A DNA stretch of 64,000 nucleotides from Paracamarosporium sp. OC-R06-R3 (lineage: Eukaryota > Ascomycota > Dothideomycetes > Pleosporales > Didymosphaeriaceae), in contig JACVRA010000152.1 in the NCBI GenBank assembly GCA_019828545.1, positions 62,001-126,000 on the forward strand. Direction: 5' to 3'. This document shows positions 32,534 to 45,472 of this stretch, piece by piece. Within the stretch, counting starts at the first letter, position 1. Each line of letters opens with the position of its first letter. The notes beneath the pieces are model-generated. The model searched no databases. It was not told the DNA's origin and worked only from the letters and a program-made list of their open reading frames with translations. The position numbers and the translations under genes were made by a program.

Positions 32534-33770
32534 TGTACATGAAGGTGAAACTAATGAGGCGTATGGGGAACGGATTTGTTTACCATGATACCTTGGGCTA
32601 GGCTGCAGTGGCGTTAGGTCTTACATTGGAATGTTGTATATGCATGCTAGTTCAATAATATCGTACTCTTTCTTCTGCATTTGCATGAACCCGTTGCTTG
32701 CTTTCGAAAGGTTCCATTGTAACTAACAATGGATGTAGCTTTAGGCTTGCTCAGCATCCGCCTTGGATCGAATGAGAGACAGACGATGCGGAATTGTCAC
32801 TCCCCTTCACTGTCGTTTATTTCCGGAAGTGCTTGATAGGACAATTGAATCGCTATCCAAACGGGAAGTTGGAAGCTGGATCTCACACACAGATGCTTTG
32901 CAATGACTAATTGTAGAAAGGCTAGTATTTGCTTCTGGTTCAACTTCCTGTCCGTCGTTCGATCGGATACAGGCATGCCCAATGAGAACCTGTCAATTGC
33001 CTTAGAGCTCACAGTACTTCCCGTGTAGCCGTCCATAAACCTGTTCGCCCCTGCATGACGCAGGTATTTCTGGCCCCATGTTGAGGAAGAGAAACTTGGG
33101 GACCGGGATATGGCAGGGAATTTTGTTGGGGGTTCTCGTGTTGTTGCGTGCTGTGCCGCAATTTTATTCTCTACATATGCAGTATTTTATCACAGTAACC
33201 TTTACTCTATTTTCTGCCTCTCCTAGCTGATAAATGGATTTATATGCAACTTTTTTTATTACAAGTAGTTAATACGGTAGACCTGGATAATGGCCATGAG
33301 ATGATCGGCGTGTTTCATTGTTTACTGCCGTTCATGCTGGGTGTGGAACCATCTAGCAATATCACCATAGATGGATGATTAGAAAACAAGACCCCTTCTT
33401 TCAGACATCAGTAAGGTTTAAGGTAGTGTGCACGACGCGTATAGCGCAAAGTAGCGTGAAACGATATGTAGCTTGCAACGGCTTTTGCATGCGGGTGTAA
33501 GTTGCGGTGCCACGGGATGGCTGAATAGGGTCGAGGAGATATTGCATCAAAAGAAAACAGGTTTACATGGTAATGCAGATATGACAAGTTTGAGCTTCCA
33601 GATCACAGCTGTACTACTCTTTTGACCATCTTCAAATCAGTTATCAACATGTAAGTGCCATCAGAAAAAGTCAATACCCTAATATTGAATACAAGATTAA
33701 GTCATTCTAAAATGTCGTCCTAGTATGTCTAATAAAGAGCATGCTCTCAAATCTAGTCTAATATTACGTT
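32534..33770. other. Convergent intergenic, 1.24 kb, AT-rich
   Basis: 3' flanks of CND1 (+) and catalase (-). An open 79-codon minus-strand ORF (32797-33036) has no recognisable domain. No repeat ends or RNA gene seen. Confidence 0.5.
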
Positions 33771-36326
33771 CTACTGATCCAAAGGATACCTATCCAAGAA
33801 CTTGAAAGTCTTCAATCCTTCCTGTAGATCCTTACTCAAACCACTTACATCGCTTCCACTGTACACACCTGGCGTACCAGTCTCAATACCAGCAGCCTCG
33901 AATGCGACAGATGCCGACCCTACAACAGCAACGGGTTTTCCCCACCTGTAGCTGTCCTGCAAGATCTGCAGCGGACGGCCAGCAGGATACAAAGTGGCAA
34001 AGGGAGATGCTGTCGAGTTACGGCCCGATGAAGACGATGTAGAATTTGAGTTCGCCAAGCTGCTGGGTGCCGCGAAGAGCGAGTCGGTGGAGTCAGCAAC
34101 GACGATAGCGTCGAATTGTGAAGCGTCGCTGGCAGAATATGTCTGATCGATTCCATCACCGAGCTTCTCAGCAACCACTACAAGAGAGACGTTCGCGGTC
34201 TTGAGTGCAGACTTCAGTGTCGCAGCGCTGGAGTTTCCGGAGACAGATGCAGAGGTCAGATAGCCCACCTTGAGACCATCAAGCTTGAGAAGCCCACCTT
34301 TCGCAACGGAGACTCCGGTCGTCGTGTTGTCATGGTAGTAGGTAGGGTCTGCCTCAGGTGCAGACATACCGAGTGCCGAAGCGACACGGACGGCGACATC
34401 GTGGCTGATGCGGTTCAACTGGATAAGCACGTTGTTCTTAACGACATCACTCTTCAGCTGGGACGTCTCGAAACGGACGGCGTTGATGACGAACTGTTGC
34501 TCGACAGGGAGGAGAGAGTTGAAGAAGAGACGAGGTTGGGACCAGACGTCAGCAAAGGTAGAGGACACTGCGCGAACAAGGCTTCCACGCGTAGATCGGT
34601 CAGGTGCAGTAAAGAAGCCCCTCCCAGCGGTCTGGTTTGCTTGCTTCGGGCCGGCTGAGTTGAGAGTGTTAGGGGAGTACGCGGCCGTATTAAGCGGGAT
34701 GAACATTTGCGCTGCGAAACGTCAGCTTAGCGATTAGGCATACGTAAGCGGGAACTTTACCAGCACCATCACGGTTGTTGTTGTGAATTGGTACGCGCGG
34801 CCGGTTGATCGGTATCTGTTCGAAGTTGGGACCGTTATGGCGATTGATCTGGGTGTCAAGGTAGGAGAAGATGCGACCTTGTAGGAGTGGATCATCCGTG
34901 AAGTCGATGCCTCGTACAATATGGCCAGGTTGGAACTAATATCATGATTAGTCTTAAAGATAGCTAAATATTACGATTAGGACATACCATGATCTGTTCG
35001 GTCTCTGCAAAGTAATTGGAGGGGTTTCGGTTTAGCGTCAATTTCCCTAGGGGTGTAAAGGGTACGAGCTCTTCCGGAACGATTTTAGTTGGGTCAAGCA
35101 GATCGAAACCGAATCGCAGCTGATCCTCTTCATCCATGATCTGGGCTTGAAATTCCCACTCAGGATACGATCCGCTGTCGATGCTATCCCACAGATCCTG
35201 GCGGTGGAAGTCTGCATTCTTACCCGCTGTTACTTGGGCCTCTTCCCACAACAATGATGCTTTCCCTTGAAGAGTCTGGAAGCGGAATTTGACGAGCTTC
35301 GATTTACCGTCGCCGGTGACGAAACGGAATGTGTGCACACCCCACCCATCCATGTGGCGATAAGAGCGTGCAGTGCCGTGACCGCTCATTGCCCAGAAGA
35401 GGGTATGCAAAGTGCTGGGTTGCTGACTGAAGAAGTCCCACGCAGTGTCATGAGCGGTCGCAGCCTGTGGTATTTCGCGGTCCGGATTTGGTTTCACGGC
35501 ATGAATTAGATCCGGGAACTTAATTGCATCCTGGATGAAAAACACCGGGATATTGTTGCCCACGATATCTGTAAATGGCGTCAGCAATGCTGGCGGGAAT
35601 TTTGGACCGCCAAAAGCTGCTCCAGAAATCATGTTTGAAGTTCCGCCGCCACCCGTAGCCACATCAGCATAGCAGATTACCCGAAGACTCAGTTTTTAAT
35701 TTCATTGAGAAAGCGACGAGTTTTAACTTACCATAATTTCCCTCGTCAGTGTAAAACCGGACTGCAAAACCATGAACATCGCGAACCGTATCGGCCGACC
35801 CTCGACTGCCAGCCACAGTAGAGAACCGGATAAAAACATCAGTCTGCTTGCCATTCGAATTCAAGAATGAAGCATCGGTGATGTTTGACCAATCTCCATA
35901 AGATTCGAAAACTCCATGTGCTCCTGCTCCTCTAGCGTGGACCGCCCTTTCGGGGACCCGCTCATGATCGAAATGTGTGATCTAGCAAGATCTTTAGGAA
36001 TGTTTGATGAAGCGGTGAAGAAGTCTAACCTTTTGACGGAAGATGAAATCTTCCAACAGCGTGGGACCCCTCTCCCCTGCCTTAAGGCTGTTCTGCTCTT
36101 CGAATGGTCCTCCAACATCGCTGGTCATGTAGTCTCCTTCGCTGTCGTCGAGTTCGAACTGGGCCATGAACTCATCCGTACGAGCAGCAGTCGGTGTCGA
36201 ATCATCCCGTCTGACAGGAGGATGATGGGCTGGAAGGTCACGGACATCGCTATCCATGTAAGGACAGAGTGCTTGGCTGAGGCCGTTACAGGCGGCGAGA
36301 GCCGCGAGGAATCGAGAAGGCACCAT
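33771..36326 (-). CDS. Secreted large-subunit catalase (CatB type, clade 2)
   Basis: Five exons (36326-36030, 35981-35732, 35568-34988, 34935-34761, 34711-33771) give 747 aa. The N-terminus ([20 protein letters not shown]) is a signal peptide. Active-site elements are present: H114 in [32 protein letters not shown]187/N188 in VGNNIPVFF, and the proximal haem ligand Y401 with R397 in [11 protein letters not shown]-terminal domain of about 250 aa ([14 protein letters not shown] ... [17 protein letters not shown]) is the flavodoxin/GATase-like domain that distinguishes large-subunit catalases. It should decompose hydrogen peroxide in the wall or medium. The four introns are 48, 163, 52 and 49 nt; the second is partly open and gives a false read-through ORF. 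Many N-x-S/T sites are in the tail. Confidence 0.95.
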
Positions 36327-39122
36327 GTTGAAGGTGACTGAAGGACAATCCTATCGACCAGACAATGGGACAGGAGCCCTTTTAAATCTGCGTGACAGTC
36401 CATTCGCGCGAATGGCTTACTGCCCGACGCCCCGCCTGTCACTTGCCTAAGAACGTAGTCTCGATGCCATTTGTGGATTGAATGAAAGGGTCAAGATCGG
36501 TAAATTACAGGGTATCGTCGAAAAATATACATACCTGATTTGGAAATTGCAGATTGGCATAGGTCAGCAATCATGTAATTGAAACGCTATTGGTGCTTTT
36601 GCTGGTCTATGTGGTTATCATTTTCAGTACCTGTTAAACTGGTGTGATCTAACTGTTGAGGCGTCATCATCCCCACCACAAGACAAGTTAGCGTTCCAAT
36701 TACAAGGATCCAACGGTGTTGCCAAGTGAGGTGCACATCAGTGAATGCGGCACAGGTCACAACAGCTACGCGAGGCCTCTAGTGCCAACACTGGTAGGAT
36801 CTTCTTTCCACAATCCTGGGACTCTCACGACTGAAATAAACAATTCGGCCAGTGCCATAGGTCATGACCTGTTATGTATGCCCACTTTGAGCATGAGGCA
36901 CGTTCCATCATTGGATTGTGGAGTTTATTGCGTGAATCCCAGTAATATGAATCTGGCACTTACTGGGATCCAGCATTGAGTGACCAGCACCGTCACAGCG
37001 AAACAGTGGCGCCATCAATCGTGGGGCTGGCAACGCTATCCGCTAAGGCTGACGAGAACATTCACGAACTTCAGAGATCATTCGACCAAGGTGGGAACTA
37101 TACGTAGTTTGCGTGTCCAAAGAAGCCCTTGGATCCAGTATTCAAGGCTCGTCCCTCGGCATGATGACGAAGTCAAGAAACGAGAGACGGGTCTAGTGAG
37201 TGTACACAGCCAGGACCTCGAAATTAGCGCGTTCGCCCGGCTCGGCAGCGGTGGGAAGGGAGCCATGTGGAGTAGGATTTCCTGAAAAACGCGTGACGGA
37301 TTATGGGATCATGGTAACCTAGATGCTCTAGTGTTAGTAATTGCGTGGTCCTTTGTGGTCGAGCTGCCAAGGTAAGGCTTGTGTTGCGGCGCAAGCAGTC
37401 ATTGCGTAATGTGCGATTGGTGCGCCTAGGGAGCCCTTGTACGGCAGAGATATCTACTCGTAGGTGGAATTACCTCCGACTGCCAAGCGTGCGGCACAAC
37501 GTCTACATGCACTTGCACAGTGTGACAACAAAGGACGTGTGCGCATAGAGTTCAGCACTGCAGGATGGCTAGTGCAACGCGACATGGGCCTGAGAGGTTT
37601 CCGATTCCGGGTTCGTGGCATGGTAGCATCGTTGGATGTTGATGTAATATCGATAGACCAGGATTGTCGTTGGCGAGCCAGGAACGAAAGACAGATGCAT
37701 CCTGGAGCACGGGAAAGAGCCGCACCGTTTAACAACGATCAACTGGCCGACCGCGAAGCTAAAGCTGGTCGGGTCGAGTCAAAGCGATACAAATCAAATT
37801 TGCGAAGTTGTGCGACACGAAGATCCACGAGTTAGCGTGATACGCAAGACGATTGTTGCCCTCGACCGTCAACCTGAGACCATGGGCTTGTTGCTTGTGT
37901 ATTTGGGCGTGAATAGGCGCCGCGGAGCTGCTGCGTGCCGTTCTGTACACTCTGCATCGGGCTCCACAGTCCCCACAGTTACATGTAAAGGCCGCACCAG
38001 GGGCAGAGCCTTTTCCATGTGCTTTGCACGGAAAGTCGGAGCGGTGTGGCCGGCGGCGATCCCTATCTGATTTACATATACAGAGTCCAGACACCTTCGA
38101 GTCTGTCAGCAGAAAGTCTTCGATGGCCGATGTTCACCTTGCCGCCCTCCACGATGATCAAGAGCTCGCCGTAATTCGTCCGGAATCGCATCCTTTATCC
38201 CATACTACGCGCTTCGATTTTCCCGTGGGCGTGGTTGATACTATGGACCGTTAGTATCCATTTGGCGGAGTTGCATTGTCCACGAAAGTCGAAGTCGTCG
38301 GTTGCTCCTGGGATAAAGCTGCTTCCCACGTTGACTGCGCTGAGGAATACAAGATTCTTCAAAGCAAGCATCCGGCGGGGTGCACAATGGTAGGGACAGC
38401 GAAAAGAAGTCGCGGCGCGATTGCCGTTCCCTCGCTCATCTTTTGCTATGCCGGAGGGTTGTCCCTTCGCCTGGTGGTGTGAATCTTGGGTTCACAGTGT
38501 ATGTTCGACGACTACGACTGTACGCTTCTTTCCGCAAACAGATGTAACATGCGCGAGAATCCACAGTACTCCCGGGCGATGACCGATACTTTTGCAAGGC
38601 GGCCTTGTGCAATGTGATTCTTATTAGCATTTCAGAGCTCGGGTTCCTCGCGACGTCGTCTGGACGAGACGGTGCGATAGGCCTCGATGCTGCTAACTAA
38701 GCGTCGCTTCCCTCCCGAGCGCGTGGCTTGCCATGACATCAGTGGGCGCTTCGCTGAACCACTGCGTGTGCCCGCAGCCCTCAGACCTCAAACAGGTTCA
38801 TCCTCCGCTCCACTTCTATACAGCTGCGCGCCTACTGTTTCAAACGTTCTGGGGAGCATTCGATTCGCACCAAACGACCATTCGTCTGCAATTTGCGTAG
38901 CCGCCCGTGAGACCGTGCGAGCCTCCCAAGCGCTGCATCCCCGCGCATCAGGGCCCGGCTAACAATAGCTGCGTAGACAACGCGATATAACCTTGAGGCC
39001 TTCCTCGTGTACATTCAGAATGTAAGCTGGTCTTCATCTGCTCTCCTTGCAAATCTTGCATTTCCTTGTTTCCGTCCTTGTCCTCTGTCCCTTTTCGTTA
39101 CAGCTTCACATCTGCCGGCATA
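36327..39122. other. Long divergent intergenic region, 2.8 kb
   Basis: Between catalase (-) and the eisosome gene (+). It contains a 10-bp inverted repeat (36936-36969). ORFs of 60-123 codons lie on both strands, none with a recognisable domain. No tRNA, transposase or tandem array recognised. Confidence 0.5.
36936..36969. repeat. Inverted repeat, 10-bp perfect arms, 14-nt spacer
   Basis: ATCCCAGTAA (36936-36945) and TTACTGGGAT (36960-36969). Isolated, no ORF nearby. Confidence 0.8.
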
Positions 39123-40349
39123 ATGGCTATTCATGCTTATCCCTTCAACCCTCCGCCTCCGCCACCTCCTCCAGCATATTCTAGCTCCCCGCCACGCTCT
39201 CTGAGTCGGGCTCGTTCACTTACGAATATGTCTGCGCGCGTCAGGAATCGATCATTATCCATTCGTTCCAAGAAGGATGGGTCCGGCAGCGGGGAGAAGA
39301 CGGCGCCAAAGCACCGGTTCACTATGGCTTCGCTTCGCGGCATGCAACAACCGGATTTGTCGAAGAAACTGTACAAGCTCATAAAGACGGAGAACCATGC
39401 TATCGGTGCCTATGAGTCGGCTGGGCGTGAGCGCATCTCCATCGCCCAGCAGCTCTCCGAGTGGGGTGAAGCTACCAATGACGATGGCATCTCGGAGGTT
39501 TCAGATAAGTTGGGGGTGTTGATGGCAGAGATTGCAGAGCAGGAGGACTCGTACGCTCAGTCCTTGGAGGAGTACAGGGGCGTCTTGAAGCAGATTCGGA
39601 ATACAGAAAGCTCGGTTCAGCCCAGTCGAGACCACAAGGCAAAGGTAGGCGATTCGCTTAGAGATACATACCAGCAAGGGAACTAAGTATATGACAGGTG
39701 TCGGATGAGATCGCTAAGCTCAAGTACAAAGAACCACAGAGCACTAAGATCGTCCAGCTTGAACAGGAGCTCGTCCGAGCCGAGGCTCAGAGCTTGGTTG
39801 CAGAGGCACAGTTGACGAACATCGTGAGTTCATCCTCGGCAAATGACTGTACCATGCTGACAGATACAGACTCGTCAAAAGTTCAAAGAAGCTTACGACA
39901 TCCACTTCGCGGCTACGATTGAGCGTGCCGAGAAGCAGATCATCTTGGCCAAACAGGCACGTCGCATACTCAACCTTCTTGACGACACTCCGATTGTGCC
40001 GGGGGACATTCACCCAGCCTTCGAAAATGGCGAACACGCTCGTCAGATACTCAATGATGCCGAAGATGAACTCCGAAAATGGCAGCCTAACATCGAACCC
40101 ATCCACTCCTCTGCTGGAGCCCTTGGGGTTGGTGCGATGCCCGGTTCTGAGTACGGGGCCTACGAAAGCGAGCTGGGGCAAGAGACTAACAATCCCGTGT
40201 ACAAGGAGAGGACGTCTCGCAGCAGAAGCCACAGCGGTGAAAGACGTGCCGTTAGTGTCGGTTCGCTAGGATCCCGCGAGGGTGGTGAGGTGCAGCCTCC
40301 CTACACCGAGGCCGAGCGGCGGGAGGTGGCCCAGGCCGGCGTCATCTAG
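39123..40349 (+). CDS. Eisosome core protein, Pil1/Lsp1 family (BAR domain)
   Basis: Three exons (39123-39644, 39698-39823, 39870-40349; introns 53 and 46 nt) give 375 aa. The N-terminus is polyproline and Ser/Arg-rich. The BAR-like helical core follows: QPDLSKKLYKLIKTENHAIG, SAGRERISIAQQLSEWGEA, EQEDSYAQSLEEYRGVLKQI, VSDEIAKLKYKEPQS, LEQELVRAEAQSLVAEAQL, QKFKEAYDIHFAATIERAE. The C-terminal tail is Ser/Arg-rich and likely phosphorylated. Pil1/Lsp1 proteins assemble the furrow-shaped eisosomes under the plasma membrane. The Pro-rich start and divergence from the canonical N-terminus suggest the second fungal paralogue (PilB-like) rather than the main Pil1; that is inference. An in-frame non-ATG extension upstream (from 39066) was not used. 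Confidence 0.9.
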
Positions 40350-40767
40350 AGAAGGCACCCGCTACGGGAAGCTGTGCTGGTGCGGTGTCATCTGTTTGGA
40401 TGAGCAGACGTTGGGGTATAATGACCGTTACGACGACGTATGTTAGACGATAATTTCCTTGTAGGATTAATGGACAAACGCGATGAAACCAATGCTTGCT
40501 GCCTTGGACAGTGTTCCATAAGGACATGTGTCCCCGCGTGATTGACTGCGCGTAGAGCGACGGAGGGTGCCTGGCGATGGGGAGACGTAGAGACGGTCGG
40601 AGGAGTACATGTGGGCGGGTCTGTGCACCTGGCGGGGATGGATTTAGCGCGGCACTCCCCGTAGAAGACACATCGAGCTTCGACCTCACCTCGAAATTCC
40701 ACACCCCGTCCAACCCGCCCTGCACGCCCCTCACACGCCTCGAACCGCACACTCCGCCGTTGTCGCC
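40350..40767. other. Intergenic, 418 bp
   Basis: 3' flank of the eisosome gene and promoter of SEC24, same strand. A minus-strand ORF of 236 codons across it and into SEC24 (40342-41052) is a GC-rich shadow. Confidence 0.55.
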
Positions 40768-43757
40768 ATGGCGGACCGCAAGAAGAGGGACCGATATGCC
40801 GGCGCCGCCTACGAGTTTGGCGCGAATGCTGCGCTGAGCGGCGCGTCTGTTGGTGGAGTTCCCCCTCCACAGCAATATGGAACGCCTCAATATGGCGCGC
40901 CGGTACCTGCGCAGGGCTATTCGCCCGGCATCCCCGTGGCTCCCCAGCAGGACCCCAACACGCTGGGCCAGCAGTTTGGCCAGATGAACCTGGGCCCGCA
41001 GCCCGTGCAGGTCACGCCGCAGATGCAGCAGCAGCCCCAGCAGGTTCAGCACAACCAGCTCCTCCCGTCAGACCTGATCGCAGCGCCCGTCCAGGCCTAC
41101 GAGATCGACCAGCTGCCTCCGCCCATAAACCTCCCCGCCAACCTCGCTGCGACGCCGTCCCCGCACGCCAACTGCCCGCCGCCCTACATCCGCTCGACGC
41201 TTGGGTGCGTTCCCACAACCCACAGTCTCTTGAAGAAGTCCAAATTGCCCTTCTCGCTCATAGTCCAGCCTTACACGTCGCTTCACGAGGATGAGGCGCC
41301 CGTCCCCGTCATCGATGACCAGGTCATCAGCAGGTGTCGGCGTTGTAGGGGATATATCAACCCCTACGTGACCTTCCTCGACCATGGCCACCGGTGGCGG
41401 TGCAACCTGTGCAACCTTACAAACGATGTGCCCCAGGCTTTTGATTGGGACTCGGCTCAGCAGAAAAGCGTCGACCGCTGGCAACGAAGCGAGCTCAACT
41501 ACGCCGTTTGCGAATTCGTGGCGCCCCAGGAGTACATGGTTCGCCCTCCGCAGCCGCTTGTGTATCTTTTCTTGATCGAAGTCGGACAGCCATCTCTGGT
41601 GAACGGACTCTGCGCAACTGTCTCCAAGATCATCGCCGAAGCTCTTCCGCGGATACCCAACGCAGACGGCAGGACGAGGGTGGGTTTTATTGGATTCGAT
41701 ACCAGCTTATATTATTTCTCCATCCCTCGAGATGGCAGCGAGAACAATGACCCGTCAATGTTAGTGGTTTCTGATCTAGACGAGCCTTTCCTCCCGACCC
41801 CCGATAACCTGCTTGTAACACTTTCCGAGTCCATGCAGAACCTGCAAACCTTCCTTGAGAAGCTTCCGGCCATGTTCCAGGACAACCCACAGACTGGTTC
41901 CGCAATGGGCTCAGCACTCCGTGCCGGTCACCGAATGACTGCTGCAATTGGCGCCAAGATCACTGTACTATCTTCTTCGCTACCTAATTTTGGATTCGGA
42001 AAGCTTGAGAACAGGGAACGGAAGGATATACTAGGAACGAGCAAGGAAGGCAGTCTGTTGCAAACGCAGAACTCGTTCTACAAGAGTTTCGCGGTCGAGT
42101 GCTCTAAAAACCAAGTTTCGATTGATATGTTCCTCTTCTCCAGCGCGTACCAGGATGTCGCTTCGCTTAGCAATCTCCCACGATATACTGGAGGGCAGAC
42201 TTACTTCTATCCAGGATGGAACGCGGCAAGACAAGAGGACGCAATCAAGCTCGCACAGGAGTTCACGAACTACCTCAGCTCTGAGATCGGTTTGGAGGCC
42301 GTTTTACGTGTCCGCGCTAGTACTGGCTTGCGGATGTCCGCATTTTACGGCAACTTCTTCAACCGTTCTTCCGACCTTTGCGCATTCCCGTCGTTCCCGA
42401 GAGACCAGCAGTACAACGTGGAGGTTGCCATTGATGAGACACTCACGCGGCCTCAAGTATTCCTGCAAGCGGCCGTGCTTCACACAAGCTGCAATGGCTC
42501 AAGACGGATTCGTGTAATGACCTTGGGATTGCCTACGTAAGCCAACCCCGAGTACAAGTGGATGTGTCTTTTTGATGGGAGAAATGCTTTTTTTCTCGTC
42601 TCCATAAGATATGCCCCAAGTACCTGTGCCCATTCGTTTGACTTACACTGACTTAATTAGAACTGAAAATCTGGCCAATGTTTACGCGTCAGCCGACGCG
42701 CAGGCTATTACCACATATTTCAGCCACAAGGCCGTCGAGCGAGCTCTGTCTAGTGGGCTTGATGCTGCTCGAGATGCTCTTCAGTCAAAGGTCATTGAGA
42801 TCCTCGGGACTTATAGATCAAATCTGGCTGGAAATAGCTCTGGCGGTCTCAGTAAGTGATGTTTTGGTTATTTAACATACTCGCTGCTAACATATTTTAG
42901 CATTGCCTGCAAACCTACGCGCACTGCCTGTGTTGTTCCTAGGTTTGATCAAGAATGTTGGGCTAAGGAAGAGTGCCCTGATACCCTCTGTAAGCGACCC
43001 ACGCTCATTGCTCCACTGACCACAGCTAACCCGAAATAGGACTTACGCGCTGCCGCTTTATGTCTCCTCTCTACACTACCTACCGCTCTTCTTCTACGAT
43101 ACATATATCCAGCGTTCCATTCTCTTCACGATATGCCTGACGACGCAGGTGTCCCAGACCCTCAAACCGGAAACATTGTGATGCCTCCGCTTTTGAACCT
43201 TTCTTCTGAACGCATTGTGCCTTACGGTTTGTACTTGCTTGACGATGGCGTCAACCAATTCTTGTGGGTTGGCCGGGATGCGGTTCCAGCGCTGCTATTG
43301 GACGTTTTTGGCGTAGAAGATCAGTCGTTGATCAAGCAAGGTACGCAACGCCTCCGAGAAGTGAATGCTCTTCTCAATATCTTTCACACTTTAAACGAAC
43401 TATACTGACTTTGTTTCCCTTCATATAGGCAAGACAACCTTACCACTCCTCGACAACGACTTCAGCCAGCGTATTCACGCGGTACTCGAAAAGGCACGCG
43501 ACCACACGTCGAAGGGCGCGGGTAGTATCACCGTTCCAACATTATATGTGGTCCGGGAAAGCGGCGAGCCGACTTTGAAGCTTTGGGCACAGACTCTACT
43601 AGTTGAGGACCGAGCGGACCAGGGCGTCAGTCTGCAGCAGTGGTTGGGCATGCTTAGGGAGAAGGTACGTTCTAATACCGAGGATGTACCCCTGATCCTC
43701 TCAACATGGCCTGATTGATCGATCAATGGCTGACCCTGCGACTAGGTTGTGCAGTAG
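40768..43757 (+). CDS. SEC24: COPII coat protein SEC24
   Basis: Six exons (40768-42536, 42661-42851, 42901-42989, 43040-43340, 43429-43664, 43746-43757) give 865 aa. The N-terminus [18 protein letters not shown] and the Gln/Pro-rich region are typical of true SEC24. The segment before the zinc knuckle ([20 protein letters not shown]) is nearly as in yeast Sec24. Zinc ligands are C190, C193, C212 and C215. Next are the trunk domain ([17 protein letters not shown]), beta barrel, helical domain ([40 protein letters not shown]) and gelsolin domain ([20 protein letters not shown]). The last exon is 12 nt (Val-Val-Gln-stop). It binds cargo sorting signals in COPII vesicles. Its paralogue lies 26 kb upstream on the same strand. 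Confidence 0.95.
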
Positions 43758-45472
43758 AAGGTACCAGAGCGGGGCAAGAAAGAAGAGAAGCGGTTCTTAA
43801 CTGGGCAAGCTTCATGACGGACACACGACGGAGAGTCCTTGTTTGGGTCTATATTGAATTCAGCCTGGATTCTGTACTTCTAGGCTTAGAGCTATCGTTA
43901 GACCTATACAGTTCAATCACATACCATGCAGAATCTCCGTATGCTGCGTTTCATTTTCTGCATGACAGCGCAATTGATTGCTTCCGCATGCAAGGTTCCT
44001 TCTGTTCAGCTCAGCCGTTCCCGCGGTACAGCACAGCACAGCGCAGTGCTCGCATTCCTCGTGCCACCTATCCTCGTAGCGAGAAGGCGGTGAAGACTCC
44101 CGTCATCAGCTCCGCCATCCCCGTTACACAACCCTCGATGCACAGCACGCCTCCGTGTCCCATACACTACACTCGCACACACACGCAGGAAATTCTCCTA
44201 CGCGTCATCCCCGCACCACACCGCACTGCATTGCACCCATCCATGTGTGTCTGTACCACGCACGACGACACGGCACCAAAAAAGAACAGCGTCCGACGCC
44301 AGCTGGCGAGCTTGGACAATGTCTCTAGTGACACGACACGCTGATTGTGGAAGCTGACGCCTCATCGGAGTGTTTGGGCCTCGGGGTATTTTGCCGTGGG
44401 CCTTATGCACTAATTGAGTCTGAGGGACGGCGTTAGGCGACGGGTGTGGGCTGATGTGAGATTGATTGTGAGGAGCAGGGGATGCGGTGGGTATGGGGTG
44501 AGTAGTCGGAGAACAGAGGTGGCACGGTGTTACGGCGGCCGAAGCCGGGTCTTGCGGAGAGATGGGATTGAGCGTGGGCGATGAGGGGACGTTTTGTCTG
44601 GATTCGCGGAGGCATGTGCAAGGCTAGAAGCGTAGGCAGGGAGGAAGACATCACGAGCATGAGTACGTTTTAGATAACTGGGCACATTGATGGTTTCGTA
44701 CGAACAAGAGTGAAGATTCATAGCGAAAGGTAGTCGTAATCAAAGCATATACACAAGCAAGATATTTGACAGTCAATCGACCAAGCCAACACAAAACCAC
44801 ATCCGCCCATCCATTAAAACACTAGTTCCGAAAGTAATGAAAGCACGCTCTGAGACATACCAATCATAACGCTATCCATTCTGACAACAAATCCCACGGC
44901 ACAAAAGGAGCAGACACAAGGCAAAAAAAGAAGGCCTAAAAGCCTTCGACGCCCGCTCCGCCGAAATGGTGGTATATCCTAATCCTCTCTCGATAAAAAC
45001 AACGTGCTCATAAGGACATAAGAAAAAGTCATAATGCAGAACAGGTAAGAGCGAATGGAAAGGGGTAATCATGCCAACAAAGGAAATCCCAGCCATGCCA
45101 TCCTGCTGCTCTCATGTGGGTATCATCGAGCCGGTAATAGGAGAACGAGCCCTGCCCATCGACATGGTGCGTAAAACAAGCAAAATACGAGCATAAATAG
45201 CAAACAGATGAACCGAGATGTGTATCGTGGATCAAAAGGGATTCGTGGACGTATGTCGATGGTCGTCAGGTCGTTTCGTTTCGTCTCGTCTCGTGCGAAG
45301 CAATGAAGCAAGTTGTTCTAGAATGCTCTCGGGATGTTTCCGAAAAGATTGCATCTAGGTCATGATGAAAGGTGGTAGTTCGGTAGAACTCGTAAAGTGT
45401 TTCCAGCTCTCAACCTTCGTTCTCTGGTGGAAACATCTGATGATGGGCCGTTTGCGACGATCTCATCAAGAT
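43758..45472. other. Convergent intergenic, 1.7 kb
   Basis: 3' flanks of SEC24 (+) and the C2H2 factor (-). A 209-codon + strand ORF (43715-44344) starts inside the last SEC24 intron and has low-complexity Thr/Pro/His/Arg content; not believed. It holds a TCGTN pentamer run at 45271-45295. Confidence 0.5.
45271..45295. repeat. Pentamer run (TCGTT/TCGTC)5
   Basis: Five consecutive TCGTN units, about 180 bp past the stop of the minus-strand C2H2 gene, probably in its 3' UTR. Confidence 0.85.

Noticed and set aside
32797..33036. 79-codon minus-strand ORF considered as a transposase relic
   Set aside because: Only a vague hydrophobic pattern; no catalytic residues, terminal repeats or target duplication seen.
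34964..35662. Alternative start [14 protein letters not shown] for catalase
   Set aside because: These codons lie in the 163-nt intron 2; the correct junction joins YTDEGNY to DIVGNNIP.
40342..41052. 236-codon minus-strand ORF
   Set aside because: Covers the SEC24 promoter and its Gln/Pro-rich first exon in antisense; low complexity and no domain.
43715..44344. 209-codon + strand ORF after SEC24
   Set aside because: Begins inside the last SEC24 intron and continues into Thr/Pro/His-rich 3' sequence; no feature of a protein family.
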